This document shows, piece by piece, positions 1 to 7,600 of a DNA stretch of 8,120 nt. Source of the DNA: an uncultured Methylococcaceae bacterium (GTDB taxonomy: Bacteria; Pseudomonadota; Gammaproteobacteria; Methylococcales; Methylomonadaceae); NCBI GenBank assembly GCA_903839795.1, contig CAIMDR010000045.1, positions 1-8,120 on the forward strand, read 5' to 3'. The notes under the pieces were generated by a model. It was given only the letters and a program-made list of their open reading frames with translations. It was not told where the DNA came from and did not search any database. Both the position numbers and the translations under genes were made by a program. Within the stretch, counting starts at the first letter, position 1. Every line of letters begins with the position of its first letter.

Positions 1-63
1 GTCACGCCCAAGTACTCGTTTCCAAGCTGGAGAGCCAGAATAACGCTAACCGTTTTTGCTTTT

Positions 64-92
64 CTTCGTGTCCTTCGTGTCTTCGTGGTGAA
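64..92. repeat. Single arm of the 'cttcgtgtcttcgtggtga' dispersed repeat
   Basis: Bases 73-91 (cttcgtgtcttcgtggtga) are identical to the right arm of the inverted repeat at 2842-2860, and the preceding bases repeat the same 'cttcgtgtc' unit once more (64-72). No matching opposite arm is present in 1-63, so this is a solo or truncated copy. It lies about 55 bases beyond the gspB stop codon, in the untranslated tail of the exeA-gspB transcript. The rest of 1-146 contains no supported gene, and I see no strong T-tailed terminator for gspB in it. Confidence 0.8.
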
Positions 93-146
93 TAAAGTCG
101 TAACTGTGTTCTCCCGCCCTTTGCAATAAGATGTTGCTTAACCGTT

Positions 147-893
147 TTAAGGTCGCTCAATTTGAAATTCCCGGTTTTGGTAAATAACAACCAAGCTGTC
201 AGGGCGGATTTCTTTGAGTACCATGGCGTCTTTTATTTGCTGGCCGGATTTATACTTGACCATATCAATCATGACGAAGCAGTCTTCAGGATGCTCTGAA
301 TAGACAAATACATTGATACTCAACTTCGGCACTGTCTGGCGAAAGTCATAGGGCAGATCGCTTAAAAATGGGGGGCCTTTTTTTACGGAGATTGTTTCCG
401 GGGGAATGGGTTCAAGGTTGGCAGCAGTCTCAATTTCGATGGGTGCTGTTGCCGGTAGTATGGGTTTGTTGGTAATAGGCAGCGGTTTGGTTGCATCAGC
501 AGTCGGTTTTTTTGTGACAACTACTTTTTCCGGCTTTTGTGTCTCAACCCATTCTGCAATCGAGGTGGTTTTGGCTTCCGTTTTTTGAACAGGTTTTTCC
601 GGTTGAGTCACTTTATCCAGCACAACGGCATTGTCTCTGGTTTCTTGTGCAGGCAGAGCTTTTGAAACCGGTTGCGCGGTTAGGTCAGGCGTTGGTATCG
701 GGTTCTTTTGAATAAACCAAACAAGGCAGGCAATCAGCAATACATTACCGGTAACCAGAACAGCGTAAAATTTCGCTGTTTTGTGCCGGTTTTGTGGTGG
801 TTGCTGGAGACGGATTTTGTCCGTTACGGTCTCAGACTGAACAGCTTGTCTTTCTTGTTCTGATTTACGTAGGGCATTTAGAATAAAAGACAT
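147..893 (-). CDS. gspB: General secretion pathway protein B (GspB/ExeB), type II secretion assembly partner of ExeA
   Basis: This 248-residue inner-membrane protein is expected to pair with the ExeA ATPase. In Aeromonas, ExeA and ExeB form a complex that helps the ExeD secretin assemble in the outer membrane. The N-terminus (MSFILNALRKSEQERQ) is the hallmark opening of GspB proteins. One membrane segment lies at about residues 42-62. A long Pro/Lys/Thr-rich periplasmic linker (about 63-175) follows, and the C-terminal region (about 178-247) has the GspB domain pattern: LPYDFRQTVPKLSINVFVYS, then F-V-M-I-D, then the closing VVIYQNREFQI. The start is ATG, two bases after the exeA stop codon. 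No good Shine-Dalgarno lies close to it, only a weak GGA about 15 bases upstream, so translation is probably coupled to exeA. The family call is firm; the role in secretin assembly is by homology. Confidence 0.93.
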   Translation of the reverse strand: MSFILNALRKSEQERQAVQSETVTDKIRLQQPPQNRHKTAKFYAVLVTGNVLLIACLVWFIQKNPIPTPDLTAQPVSKALPAQETRDNAVVLDKVTQPEKPVQKTEAKTTSIAEWVETQKPEKVVVTKKPTADATKPLPITNKPILPATAPIEIETAANLEPIPPETISVKKGPPFLSDLPYDFRQTVPKLSINVFVYSEHPEDCFVMIDMVKYKSGQQIKDAMVLKEIRPDSLVVIYQNREFQIERP

Positions 894-895
894 AA

Positions 896-2533
896 TTAAT
901 CGGTTATTTCCAAGTGAGGCGAATCAAGGCTACTTGCCAGTTTTTTAAGATGAGCCAAGGTTTGGTCTCCCACCTTACCGTCTTCCGGTAATTGCTGCTG
1001 ATGCTGAAAACGTATAACGCGAGCAACTAAATGATCATCATAAAAACGTGGCAGTGCTGCATTTTCGGTTTTTCCATCAATACGAGTTAACATAAGACGC
1101 AACCATGGCACGTTATCCGATGACTGGCGCGGATATATTGTTTTAAAATCAACGATTGATGCAGGTTCCAGCATTAAATAATAACCGTTCCAGTGTTTTT
1201 GCACGTCCGCTACCGGAAAAGTCATCTTATCTTTAAAATGAATCATGGCTTGGTTTTGTCCAAATCCGGTAAGCAAGGCATGGCGCTTTTTTTTACCGGC
1301 CAAGGAGAACTCCAGAATAACCGGACGATTAAGTGCCAGCATATCTTTCCAAGTAGCTTTGCCAAACACGCAGCGCAATCCCGTTGTTTCAACATAAGGG
1401 CAATCAACCTGATTATTCTCAGGGATGGGTTTGTCCCAGAGTTTCAAGGCGCTGATTAATGCAGCGTTTAAGGAATGATCCGGGTTATTAATCCAGTCAT
1501 GAAGCGTTTGTATCTTTTTAACAGGAAGTGATTTTTGTGGGTCGGGCAACTTGCCGGGTTCGATGATATTCGTTGTTGTCGGGAGGGCTGGGTAGGGTGT
1601 TGCCGGATTGATTTTGGTTTGATGAGTCGCGTTCGGCCAAGCCTTTAAAAAATAGAGACCCGTGGCAATGCACCCTAAAAGCAGCAGCGTTAATAATACC
1701 GTTGGATAAGCCGTTTTTTGACTGAACTCTCCCAGCGTTTCTTTGGCAGCACGGCTAACGATTGCCGGCGTAACAACATAAGTGTCGGTTGAGTAAGCAC
1801 CCAGCAAGGCGCGATCACAGAGGATATTAATTACTCTGGGAATACCTGAAGATAGTTTGTAAATTTTGCATATCGCGCTGTCTTTAAAAATATCCGGATG
1901 ACCGTTGCTCACTATCAATCGATGGCGTATATACGCGCGGGTTTCTTCCAGTGATAAAGGCAATAAGTGATAACGTGCGGTTATGCGTTGATTTAACTGA
2001 CGCAAATCTTGTCTGTTCAGTAAATCCTTCAATTCGGGTTGACCGACCAGAATAATCCGCAATAACTTTGTTTTACTGGTTTCGAGGTTGGTCAGCAGAC
2101 GGATTTGTTCCAGCACGTCCATGCTTAAATTCTGCGCTTCATCAATCAGTAAAACCGTGCGTCGGCCGTTGGCATGGGCGGTGAGTAAATACTGGTTTAA
2201 AAGATCAATCAGGTTTTTTAACGTATGTTGATTTTTGTTATAGATAATACCCAGTTCATCACAAATAGTTGCTAATAACTCGATTGCATTAAGCTTTGAA
2301 TTTAATATCAGGGCAAGATCTATATTTTGGGGGAGTTGCTGTAAAAGGCAGTGGCACAGTGTGGTTTTTCCGGTGCCCACTTCGCCTGTTAAAGCAACAA
2401 AGCCGCCACCAAAATCCATACCGTAAAGAAGATGAGCCAAACCCTCCTGATGGCGTTGACTCATATAAATAAAGTGCGGATCGGGCGATATTGAAAACGG
2501 CAGTTCGCTAAAATGAAAGTAGTGGTTATACAA
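896..2533 (-). CDS. exeA: ExeA/GspA: AAA+ ATPase with peptidoglycan-binding domain, type II secretion
   Basis: This 545-residue protein couples ATP hydrolysis in the cytoplasm to peptidoglycan binding in the periplasm and, with GspB, supports secretin insertion. The opening (MYNHYFHFSELPFSISPDP) is typical of ExeA. The ATPase domain carries Walker A GEVGTGKT (50-57), Walker B VLLIDEAQ (127-134), GQPEL (164-168) and a sensor-2-like GIPRVIN (230-236). One membrane segment spans about 277-297, followed by a Pro/Thr-rich linker. A C39-peptidase-like fold lies at about 350-458 (HALLTGF at 418-424) but lacks an obvious catalytic Cys. A peptidoglycan-binding domain occupies about 473-532 (PWLRLML, VIRFQHQQQLPEDGKVGDQT). 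The start codon is TTG at 2531-2533. No ATG, GTG or TTG lies upstream in frame before the TAA at 2600-2602, and the next Met (residue 24) would remove the conserved N-terminus. No clear Shine-Dalgarno precedes the TTG, which hints at low expression. Confidence 0.95.
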   Translation of the reverse strand: MYNHYFHFSELPFSISPDPHFIYMSQRHQEGLAHLLYGMDFGGGFVALTGEVGTGKTTLCHCLLQQLPQNIDLALILNSKLNAIELLATICDELGIIYNKNQHTLKNLIDLLNQYLLTAHANGRRTVLLIDEAQNLSMDVLEQIRLLTNLETSKTKLLRIILVGQPELKDLLNRQDLRQLNQRITARYHLLPLSLEETRAYIRHRLIVSNGHPDIFKDSAICKIYKLSSGIPRVINILCDRALLGAYSTDTYVVTPAIVSRAAKETLGEFSQKTAYPTVLLTLLLLGCIATGLYFLKAWPNATHQTKINPATPYPALPTTTNIIEPGKLPDPQKSLPVKKIQTLHDWINNPDHSLNAALISALKLWDKPIPENNQVDCPYVETTGLRCVFGKATWKDMLALNRPVILEFSLAGKKKRHALLTGFGQNQAMIHFKDKMTFPVADVQKHWNGYYLMLEPASIVDFKTIYPRQSSDNVPWLRLMLTRIDGKTENAALPRFYDDHLVARVIRFQHQQQLPEDGKVGDQTLAHLKKLASSLDSPHLEITD

Positions 2534-2566
2534 GGTATTGAATTTTTTGAGTAAAGCTAAAGATTT

Positions 2567-2595
2567 ATTATTGTAACCTACAACTTGAAAATCAA
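2567..2595 (-). promoter_or_regulatory. Candidate sigma-70 promoter for exeA-gspB, within a 10-base inverted repeat
   Basis: On the minus strand TTGATT (2595-2590) is followed after exactly 17 bases by AATAAT (2572-2567). These match the -35 and -10 consensus at 4 of 6 and 5 of 6 positions. Transcription would begin near 2560, giving a leader of about 27 bases before the TTG start of exeA. The -35 overlaps one arm of a perfect 10-base inverted repeat (tcaatacctt at 2592-2601). The other arm (aaggtattga, 2532-2541) overlaps the start codon. The arms could bind a regulator or be chance. Promoter assignment is by eye only. Confidence 0.4.
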
Positions 2596-2634
2596 TACCT
2601 TAAATGTTGGGGGCTTGTCGGTTTAAGATAACCC

Positions 2635-2653
2635 GGTGGTCTTATTCCGGCCT
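2635..2653. repeat. 19-base direct repeat, copy 1
   Basis: The sequence ggtggtcttattccggcct recurs at 2889-2907 with one difference (c to t at the seventh base). The copies are in the same orientation and 254 bases apart, bracketing most of the gap between exeA and the metal transporter gene. The ggccggaataa core seen on the opposite strand looks like part of a dispersed hairpin repeat, but no complementary half lies next to this copy. Confidence 0.7.
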
Positions 2654-2703
2654 CATATAGTCTTTCAGAAATTAAATTTCCATTCACGTTGTTGTAAAAT
2701 CAT

Positions 2704-2736
2704 ACAGATAACATCCCTTGAAGGGATGGTATCTGT
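2704..2736. repeat. 33-base near-perfect palindrome (stem-loop)
   Basis: Arms of 16 bases (2704-2719 and 2721-2736) pair with a single mismatch (a2711 against g2729) around one central base, so the innermost bases must open to form the loop. The central part reads catcccttgaagggatg. No T-run follows on either strand, so a classical intrinsic terminator is unlikely. It could be a repeat of the REP/BIME kind that stabilises or ends the transcript of the upstream metal-transporter operon, or a binding site for a dimeric protein. Confidence 0.75.
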
Positions 2737-2787
2737 TAGCATCGAAGTTATTTATCTGAAAATCTATAGACATAAACTTAAAACATT

Positions 2788-2860
2788 TCACCACGAAGAC
2801 ACGAAGAGCACGAAGATTTTTCTTTGGTTTTTCGTCGTGAACTTCGTGTCTTCGTGGTGA
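2788..2860. repeat. 73-base inverted repeat of the 'tcaccacgaagacacgaag' family
   Basis: The outer arms, tcaccacgaagacacgaag (2788-2806) and cttcgtgtcttcgtggtga (2842-2860), are perfect 19-base reverse complements. Further inward pairing (cacga at 2809-2813 with tcgtg at 2835-2839) extends the hairpin. The right arm is repeated exactly at 73-91 in this window. The element looks like a short non-autonomous, MITE-like dispersed repeat: it carries no gene and lies in an intergenic gap, 57 bases past the end of the metal transporter gene in its transcription direction. Sequences of this flavour occur in many bacterial genomes; that statement is from memory, not a search. Confidence 0.88.
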
Positions 2861-2888
2861 GTTAATATCTTTAAGTTGATGCGTATGG

Positions 2889-2907
2889 GGTGGTTTTATT
2901 CCGGCCT
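2889..2907. repeat. 19-base direct repeat, copy 2, in a small hairpin after the metal transporter gene
   Basis: The sequence ggtggttttattccggcct matches copy 1 (2635-2653) at 18 of 19 bases. This copy sits inside a weak inverted pair, gcgta (2881-2885) and tacgc (2907-2911), starting about 7 bases beyond the stop codon of the transporter gene. It may be the remnant of a palindromic repeat and could give the transcript a 3' structure, but there is no T-run to make it a convincing terminator. Confidence 0.65.
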
Positions 2908-2917
2908 ACGCCTGATT

Positions 2918-3874
2918 TTAATGATGGTGATGATGGTGGTGCTGAACCGGCGGTTTTTTAACCGTCAGAGAGCAGGTGTGATGAGTGGTGCCTTGCTCAA
3001 TTTGCAAGGTACAGTGATGAACGGCGTGGTGTTCTTCAAGCGTGCGTACACAATCATCAATAAAACTATCGCCCGGGTGGCCGTTGGGCATTACCAAGTG
3101 TACGGTTAGCGCATTTTCAGTGGTGCTTAAACCCCAAATATGCAGGTCATGAATGTCTGTTACTCCTTCTAATTGGCATAGATAGGCATCAATGGCAGGG
3201 ACATCAATTTGTGCCGGTACCGCACTCATGGCCAATTGCAGCGATTCACGCAGCAAACCCCAGGTGCCAAAAACAATAACAACCACGATAACCAGACTCA
3301 TAACCGGATCAAGCCAGTACCAACCGGTGTACAGCATACCGATTCCGGCAAGTACCACGGCCAGTGATACTGCGGTGTCTGCGGCCATGTGGAGGTAAGC
3401 GCTGCGAATATTTAAATCGCCTTTACTGCCTTTCATTAATAGCAAGGCAGACAGACCATTGATGAGGATGCCCACGGCTGCCACACTGGATACCGTTAGA
3501 CCTTCGATAACAGGGGGTTGCGAAAAGCGATGAATCGCTTCCCAGGCAATCGCGCCGCAAGCCACCAGCAATAACATGGCGTTGGCTAAAGCCGCCAGAA
3601 TTGATGTGCTGCGTAGTCCATAAGTGTAACGTTTACTGGGCTGTTTGCGTGCCAAAACCACAGCGCCCCAAGATAACAGCAAGCCCAGTACATCAGAGAC
3701 GTTATGTCCGGCATCGGCTATCAGTGCCGTTGAATTGGCCAGAAATCCATAGACAAATTCAACCGCCACATAAACCATGTTTAGCAAGATGGTGATTACA
3801 AAAGTTCGCCCTTGGTTAGTGGGGGCGTGGTGGTGATGTTTTTCAGAATGCGAGTGGTTGTGATGATGTGTCAT
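2918..3874 (-). CDS. Cation diffusion facilitator metal efflux transporter (CzcD/ZitB type) with His-rich ends
   Basis: This 318-residue inner-membrane antiporter exports divalent metals (Zn2+ most likely; Co, Ni or Cd possible) in exchange for protons. Six membrane helices fit at about 24-45, 48-70, 88-114, 126-147, 160-183 and 186-206. The family's metal-site pairs are present in helix 2 (H57 and D61 in AGHNVSD) and helix 5 (H162 and D166 in HMAADT). The C-terminal cytoplasmic domain carries DLHIWGLSTTENALTVHLVM. Both ends are unusually His-rich: MTHHHNHSHSEKHHHH at the start and seven His at the very end. The ATG overlaps the stop codon of the upstream exported-protein gene as TAATG, and no strong Shine-Dalgarno is seen, so translation is probably coupled. 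The family is certain; the metal is inferred. Confidence 0.96.
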   Translation of the reverse strand: MTHHHNHSHSEKHHHHAPTNQGRTFVITILLNMVYVAVEFVYGFLANSTALIADAGHNVSDVLGLLLSWGAVVLARKQPSKRYTYGLRSTSILAALANAMLLLVACGAIAWEAIHRFSQPPVIEGLTVSSVAAVGILINGLSALLLMKGSKGDLNIRSAYLHMAADTAVSLAVVLAGIGMLYTGWYWLDPVMSLVIVVVIVFGTWGLLRESLQLAMSAVPAQIDVPAIDAYLCQLEGVTDIHDLHIWGLSTTENALTVHLVMPNGHPGDSFIDDCVRTLEEHHAVHHCTLQIEQGTTHHTCSLTVKKPPVQHHHHHHH

Positions 3875-4515
3875 TACTTTATTTCTGCCATTATTTTTTT
3901 GATTTTAGCCAATACTTGCTGTTGTTGTGCTTCACTCAGTTTGCTAAAGTCCTGCTCAAATCCGCTCAGACTGTAGGCCGGTTCGCTGGCAACATTACTG
4001 GCTACGCCAAGACCGCAATCAGTAAATACCCGCTTAATGGGGTCGGCGGCATTATCCAAGGCGATAGAGCTTGATAAAACCGTTCGTAACATGGTGTTAA
4101 CACGAATAAAAACCGCTTGCCCTGTCAACAGATCATCAGCCATGCTTTTGGCAAATTCGTTTGAATAGCCTTTACGCTTGGAGTCGGGGAAGGTTTTCAT
4201 TTGCACCGTAACCGGTGTTTTTTTGTCGATTTGATATTCCAAATTAAAGCGACTGCCTTGCGAGGCGATCAAGTCGTCTGCGTCAATAACGGCTTGTAAT
4301 TTATTGTCCTTGCAAACAATTTCCAGCATCATATTGTCATAAAGACCGGGGCGGGGCAGGGGGGATTGTGCAAAACTATAGGTTTGATTGGTTAAGCTGT
4401 CGCTTTCTTGATGATAGCTCCAGGTATTGTCAGCCAACGTGTTTAAGGAATGGGTGATTAAAAATCCAAACAACAGTACCGATGTGCTGTTACCAAAAAA
4501 ACGGTTGTGGTTCAT
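3874..4515 (-). CDS. Exported protein of unknown function, possibly VasI/TagO-like, coupled to the metal transporter
   Basis: I do not recognise this 213-residue protein with confidence. A signal peptide is clear: a short charged start, a hydrophobic stretch at about 12-24, and a likely cut after TLA at 28, so it should act in the periplasm. The mature part begins with W32, has two cysteines (C68 and C167) that could form a disulfide, and ends in a charged Gln/Lys-rich helix (about 190-213). The order (Trp near the start, L-E-I-V-C-K, a later paired Cys) loosely recalls VasI/TagO-type proteins, a weak analogy. The ATG at 4515 is preceded by TGAGG five bases upstream. Longer in-frame starts (ATG 4545, TTG 4641) lack a ribosome site and would put about 10 or 42 residues ahead of the signal peptide. 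The stop overlaps the transporter start, which suggests a role linked to metal homeostasis. Confidence 0.85.
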   Translation of the reverse strand: MNHNRFFGNSTSVLLFGFLITHSLNTLADNTWSYHQESDSLTNQTYSFAQSPLPRPGLYDNMMLEIVCKDNKLQAVIDADDLIASQGSRFNLEYQIDKKTPVTVQMKTFPDSKRKGYSNEFAKSMADDLLTGQAVFIRVNTMLRTVLSSSIALDNAADPIKRVFTDCGLGVASNVASEPAYSLSGFEQDFSKLSEAQQQQVLAKIKKIMAEIK

Positions 4516-4585
4516 TTTAACCTCAAAAAAAGGGAGTGGCTTCATGACAGGCCGGGAAGTGAGTTCCTTCCCTATGGCAAAATAT

Positions 4586-4614
4586 TTTATAGTAATCCTA
4601 TAAACGCGTGTGAG
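4586..4614 (-). promoter_or_regulatory. Candidate promoter and structured leader of the exported protein-transporter operon
   Basis: On the minus strand CTCACA (4614-4609) and TATAAA (4591-4586) are separated by exactly 17 bases, matching the -35 at 4 of 6 and the -10 at 5 of 6. A start near 4579 gives a leader of about 64 bases. The leader contains a stem-loop (gggaag at 4554-4559 with cttccc at 4567-4572, seven-base loop) ahead of the TGAGG ribosome site. The spacer and -10 also contain a perfect 7-base inverted repeat (tttatag 4586-4592, ctataaa 4598-4604), a possible operator. If real, the operon can be expressed independently of the dehydrogenase gene, whose stop lies 20 bases further upstream. 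No metal-regulator box was identified. Confidence 0.4.
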
Positions 4615-4633
4615 GTTTTTTTTAAAACCAGAC

Positions 4634-7600
4634 TTACGCAACCAACTTCTCCAGTGCTTTGGTTAACGCAATATAAGGCATCAGGTTTGCCGGAAAAACC
4701 GATTTTATTTCTTGATAAATTCGTCGGTATTGATTGATTTTTTGTTTTTCAGCGGGTAACGCAAAGTAGTCCGCACAGTTTGTAGCGGTGCTTAATAAAA
4801 CGTTATTAATCAACAGACATAAGCGGCGCTTTATATCCGCCTGTAAATCAGTTGACACTTTTTGCTCCCAATAATCATGCGCAGGCATTTTTGCCAGTTG
4901 CTCGTAGACTTCATGCAAGCCCAGATAACCGGTGATTTCGTTCAGCAACGTGTAGACGGTGACAAAGTCGGTTGCGGTTTCAGCGGATAACGAAACGATA
5001 AACGGGAAATCATTAAGACGGCTAATAAACGTCAGTCTTTGTGCCAGTGCTTCTGAACAACCTTCTTGCTGGTAGGACTCTATTTGTTGTTTAAATTGAA
5101 GGCTGTCTTGCTGATTAAAATAATGCTCAAAGTCTTGTAAATAGCGGCTATAACCCGTGATGGTTTGGGTATCAGGGCGTATGGTTTTATTATGCAATAA
5201 AGCCCAGCGACAAAAACCGGTGAGCATTTTTTCAAGCTGGTTCAAATAGTGATATTGAGTAGTCGCCGGTATTTTATTGTCCAGCGCATAAATTGACTCG
5301 CGCAGTGCATCACCGTCCAAAACCCGGTCAAAAGTCAGATAACAACCGACATGATCCAGTATATTGGCGTTTTCGCTGTCGCTATCCAAACTTAAAAAGC
5401 TGCATCCCGCTTGATTGATTATTTTATTACTGACGATAGTGGCTTTAATTTCACTGGCCAGAGGATGGGCAGATAAGTCATTTTTATAATGCGCATTAAC
5501 CTGCTCGGGAAAATAGGCCTGCAAATAACAGGCGCAGCATTCATCGTGTAGCAAAGCGGTTTGATCTTGTATCTGCCGGGTTAAGTACATTTTGCTGGCG
5601 GCCATTAATACAGCAAGTTCAGGACGGGTGATTAGCTGTCCTGGCCTGGCTAAAATGGTTTTGCCGGGTGGGAAAGATTCAACCACCCGATCCAAAAAGC
5701 CAACGGCTTCCAGGCGTTCTGCCAGTTGCAAAAAAACGGGGGCATTATCGGCACTGCGTAATTGCTCTAATGATAAACAAAGGCTCTGGGCATAATTATT
5801 GGCCAATACTTGCCTGCAAACAGCGTCAGTCATGCTGATAAATAAAGGTTGATAATCAGCGATAACGTGTTTTTTTTGTAAACCGGTGAGCAGAATTTTT
5901 AAATTAACTTCATGATCCGAGGTATCCACACCCGCCGAATTATCAACTGCATCGGTATTAATACGGCCGCCGCGCAAGCTGTATTCAATACGCGCTTTTT
6001 GCGTAAATCCCAAGTTTGCGCCTTCGCCAACGACAACAGCACCCAAGTTGACGGCATCCACGCGCACATTATCATTGCTGCGATCACCGACGTCTTCGTG
6101 CTTTTCAGTACCGGCTTTAACATAGGTGCCAATACCGCCCAACCATAATAAGTCTACCGGAGCCGTCAATAGGTAACGTATCAGGGATTCTCCATCCAGT
6201 GTTTTGTAACGTATGCCCAGCCATTTTTTTAACTCGGCTGAAACCGGAATATCTTTGTCTGACCGAAAGTAAACGCCACCGCCTTCAGAAATAAGTGTCC
6301 GGTCATAATCATTCCAACTGGAACCCGGTGATTTAAACAAGCGTTTGCGTTCATTGAACAGGGTAGGGCTAGCCGACGGGGTGGGGTCAATAAAAATATG
6401 TTGTCCACTAAAAGCGGCCACTAAACGGATACAGGGCGACAATAACATGCCGTTACCAAAAACATCGCCATCCATACTGCCAATACCCAGTACCGTAAAA
6501 GCTTCGTTTTGTATATCTTTGCCTAATTCCTGAAAATGCCGTTGTACGCATTTCCACGCACCGCGAGCCGTAATGCCCAGTGCTTTGTGGTCATACCCCT
6601 TGGAGCCGCCGCTGGCAAACGCATCACCCAACCAGAATTGATAATCGGCTGACACGGCATTGGCAATATCTGAAAAACTTGCCGTCCCTTTATCGGCAGC
6701 CACGACTAAATAGGGATCGGGATCATCATAACTGACGATGCTCTGCAAGCGGGCGATTGCGCCATCCGCATAATTATCGGTTAAATCCAACAGGCTGCGC
6801 ATCAGGGTGATGTAAGCTTTTTTCCCCGCTTCTTTTAGATCCAGACCGAAGCTTTGGGGCGAGAATTTTAATAAGTTTTTCTTTAATACAAAACCGCCTT
6901 TAGCCCCGGTCGGAATAATTAAGGCATTTTTGCTGATCTGGGTTTGCATGAGTCCCAGTATTTCCGTTCTAAAATCATCGGGACGATCTGACCACCGTAT
7001 GCCACCCCGCGAAACTTTACCGCCACGCAGATGAATACCTTCCATATCAACCGCATGGACATAAATCTCGTTTTTCGGTTTAGGGGAGGGCATGTCGATA
7101 ACCCCTAAGCTATTAATTTTGAAGGCAACAAAATAATCATCATCCAGGTTACGCCGTAAATGAAAATTACAGCGCATCGTTGCATCAATCAGATTAAACA
7201 GGGTGCGTAAAATCCGGTCATCATTAATATCAGAAACCGTAGCCATGCTGTCCAGTAATTGCAGGCGCAAGGGAAATAAGGCCTGTTCTTCCCTGAGTAC
7301 CGGATCACTCCAATCCGGATTAGGTCTGAAGCGGGCTTCAAAATAATTAAACAGGCACAAAGCAACAACAGGATTATTTATTAAGGCATGATGAACCGTG
7401 GCACGGGACGTTTGATGCCCCAATTGTAAATAATAATTTCGATAAGCCCTCAGTACATCAATTTCTTGCCAGGTCATGCCGGTTAACACCAACAGCTTAT
7501 TAAGTGCGTCATTATTGCTTTTGCCATCCAGTATGACTTGAATGGTTTTTAGTAATTGGGTATTAACACGACTTAAAGGGATGCATTGGTTTGTTGCTGT

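Noticed and set aside
64..92. CRISPR-like tandem short repeat (cttcgtgtc units)
   Set aside because: Only two adjacent partial units with no regular spacers; it matches the dispersed hairpin repeat instead.
2..190. 62-residue minus-strand reading frame downstream of gspB
   Set aside because: It runs through the dispersed repeat arm, overlaps the gspB end, and its residues (HEGHEEK) are simply the translation of that repeat. No ribosome site or family resemblance.
1193..1459. 88-residue plus-strand reading frame inside exeA
   Set aside because: Antisense to the conserved C39-like region of exeA; no independent evidence.
2636..2860. 74-residue plus-strand reading frame in the gap before exeA
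   Set aside because: It is made of the direct repeat, the palindrome and the 73-base hairpin; repeat translation, not a gene.
4614..4629. Possible terminator for glutamate dehydrogenase (ggtttt/aaaacc stem)
   Set aside because: Only a six-base AT-rich stem with no G/C-rich base and no T-run after it in the transcript direction.
4516..4641. Longer start (TTG at 4641 or ATG at 4545) for the exported protein
   Set aside because: Neither has a ribosome site, and both put extra residues in front of a clear signal peptide; ATG 4515 has TGAGG at five bases.
5899..6148. Overlapping 77- and 78-residue reading frames inside the dehydrogenase gene
   Set aside because: They are out-of-frame or antisense to a strongly conserved coding region and show no recognisable protein features.
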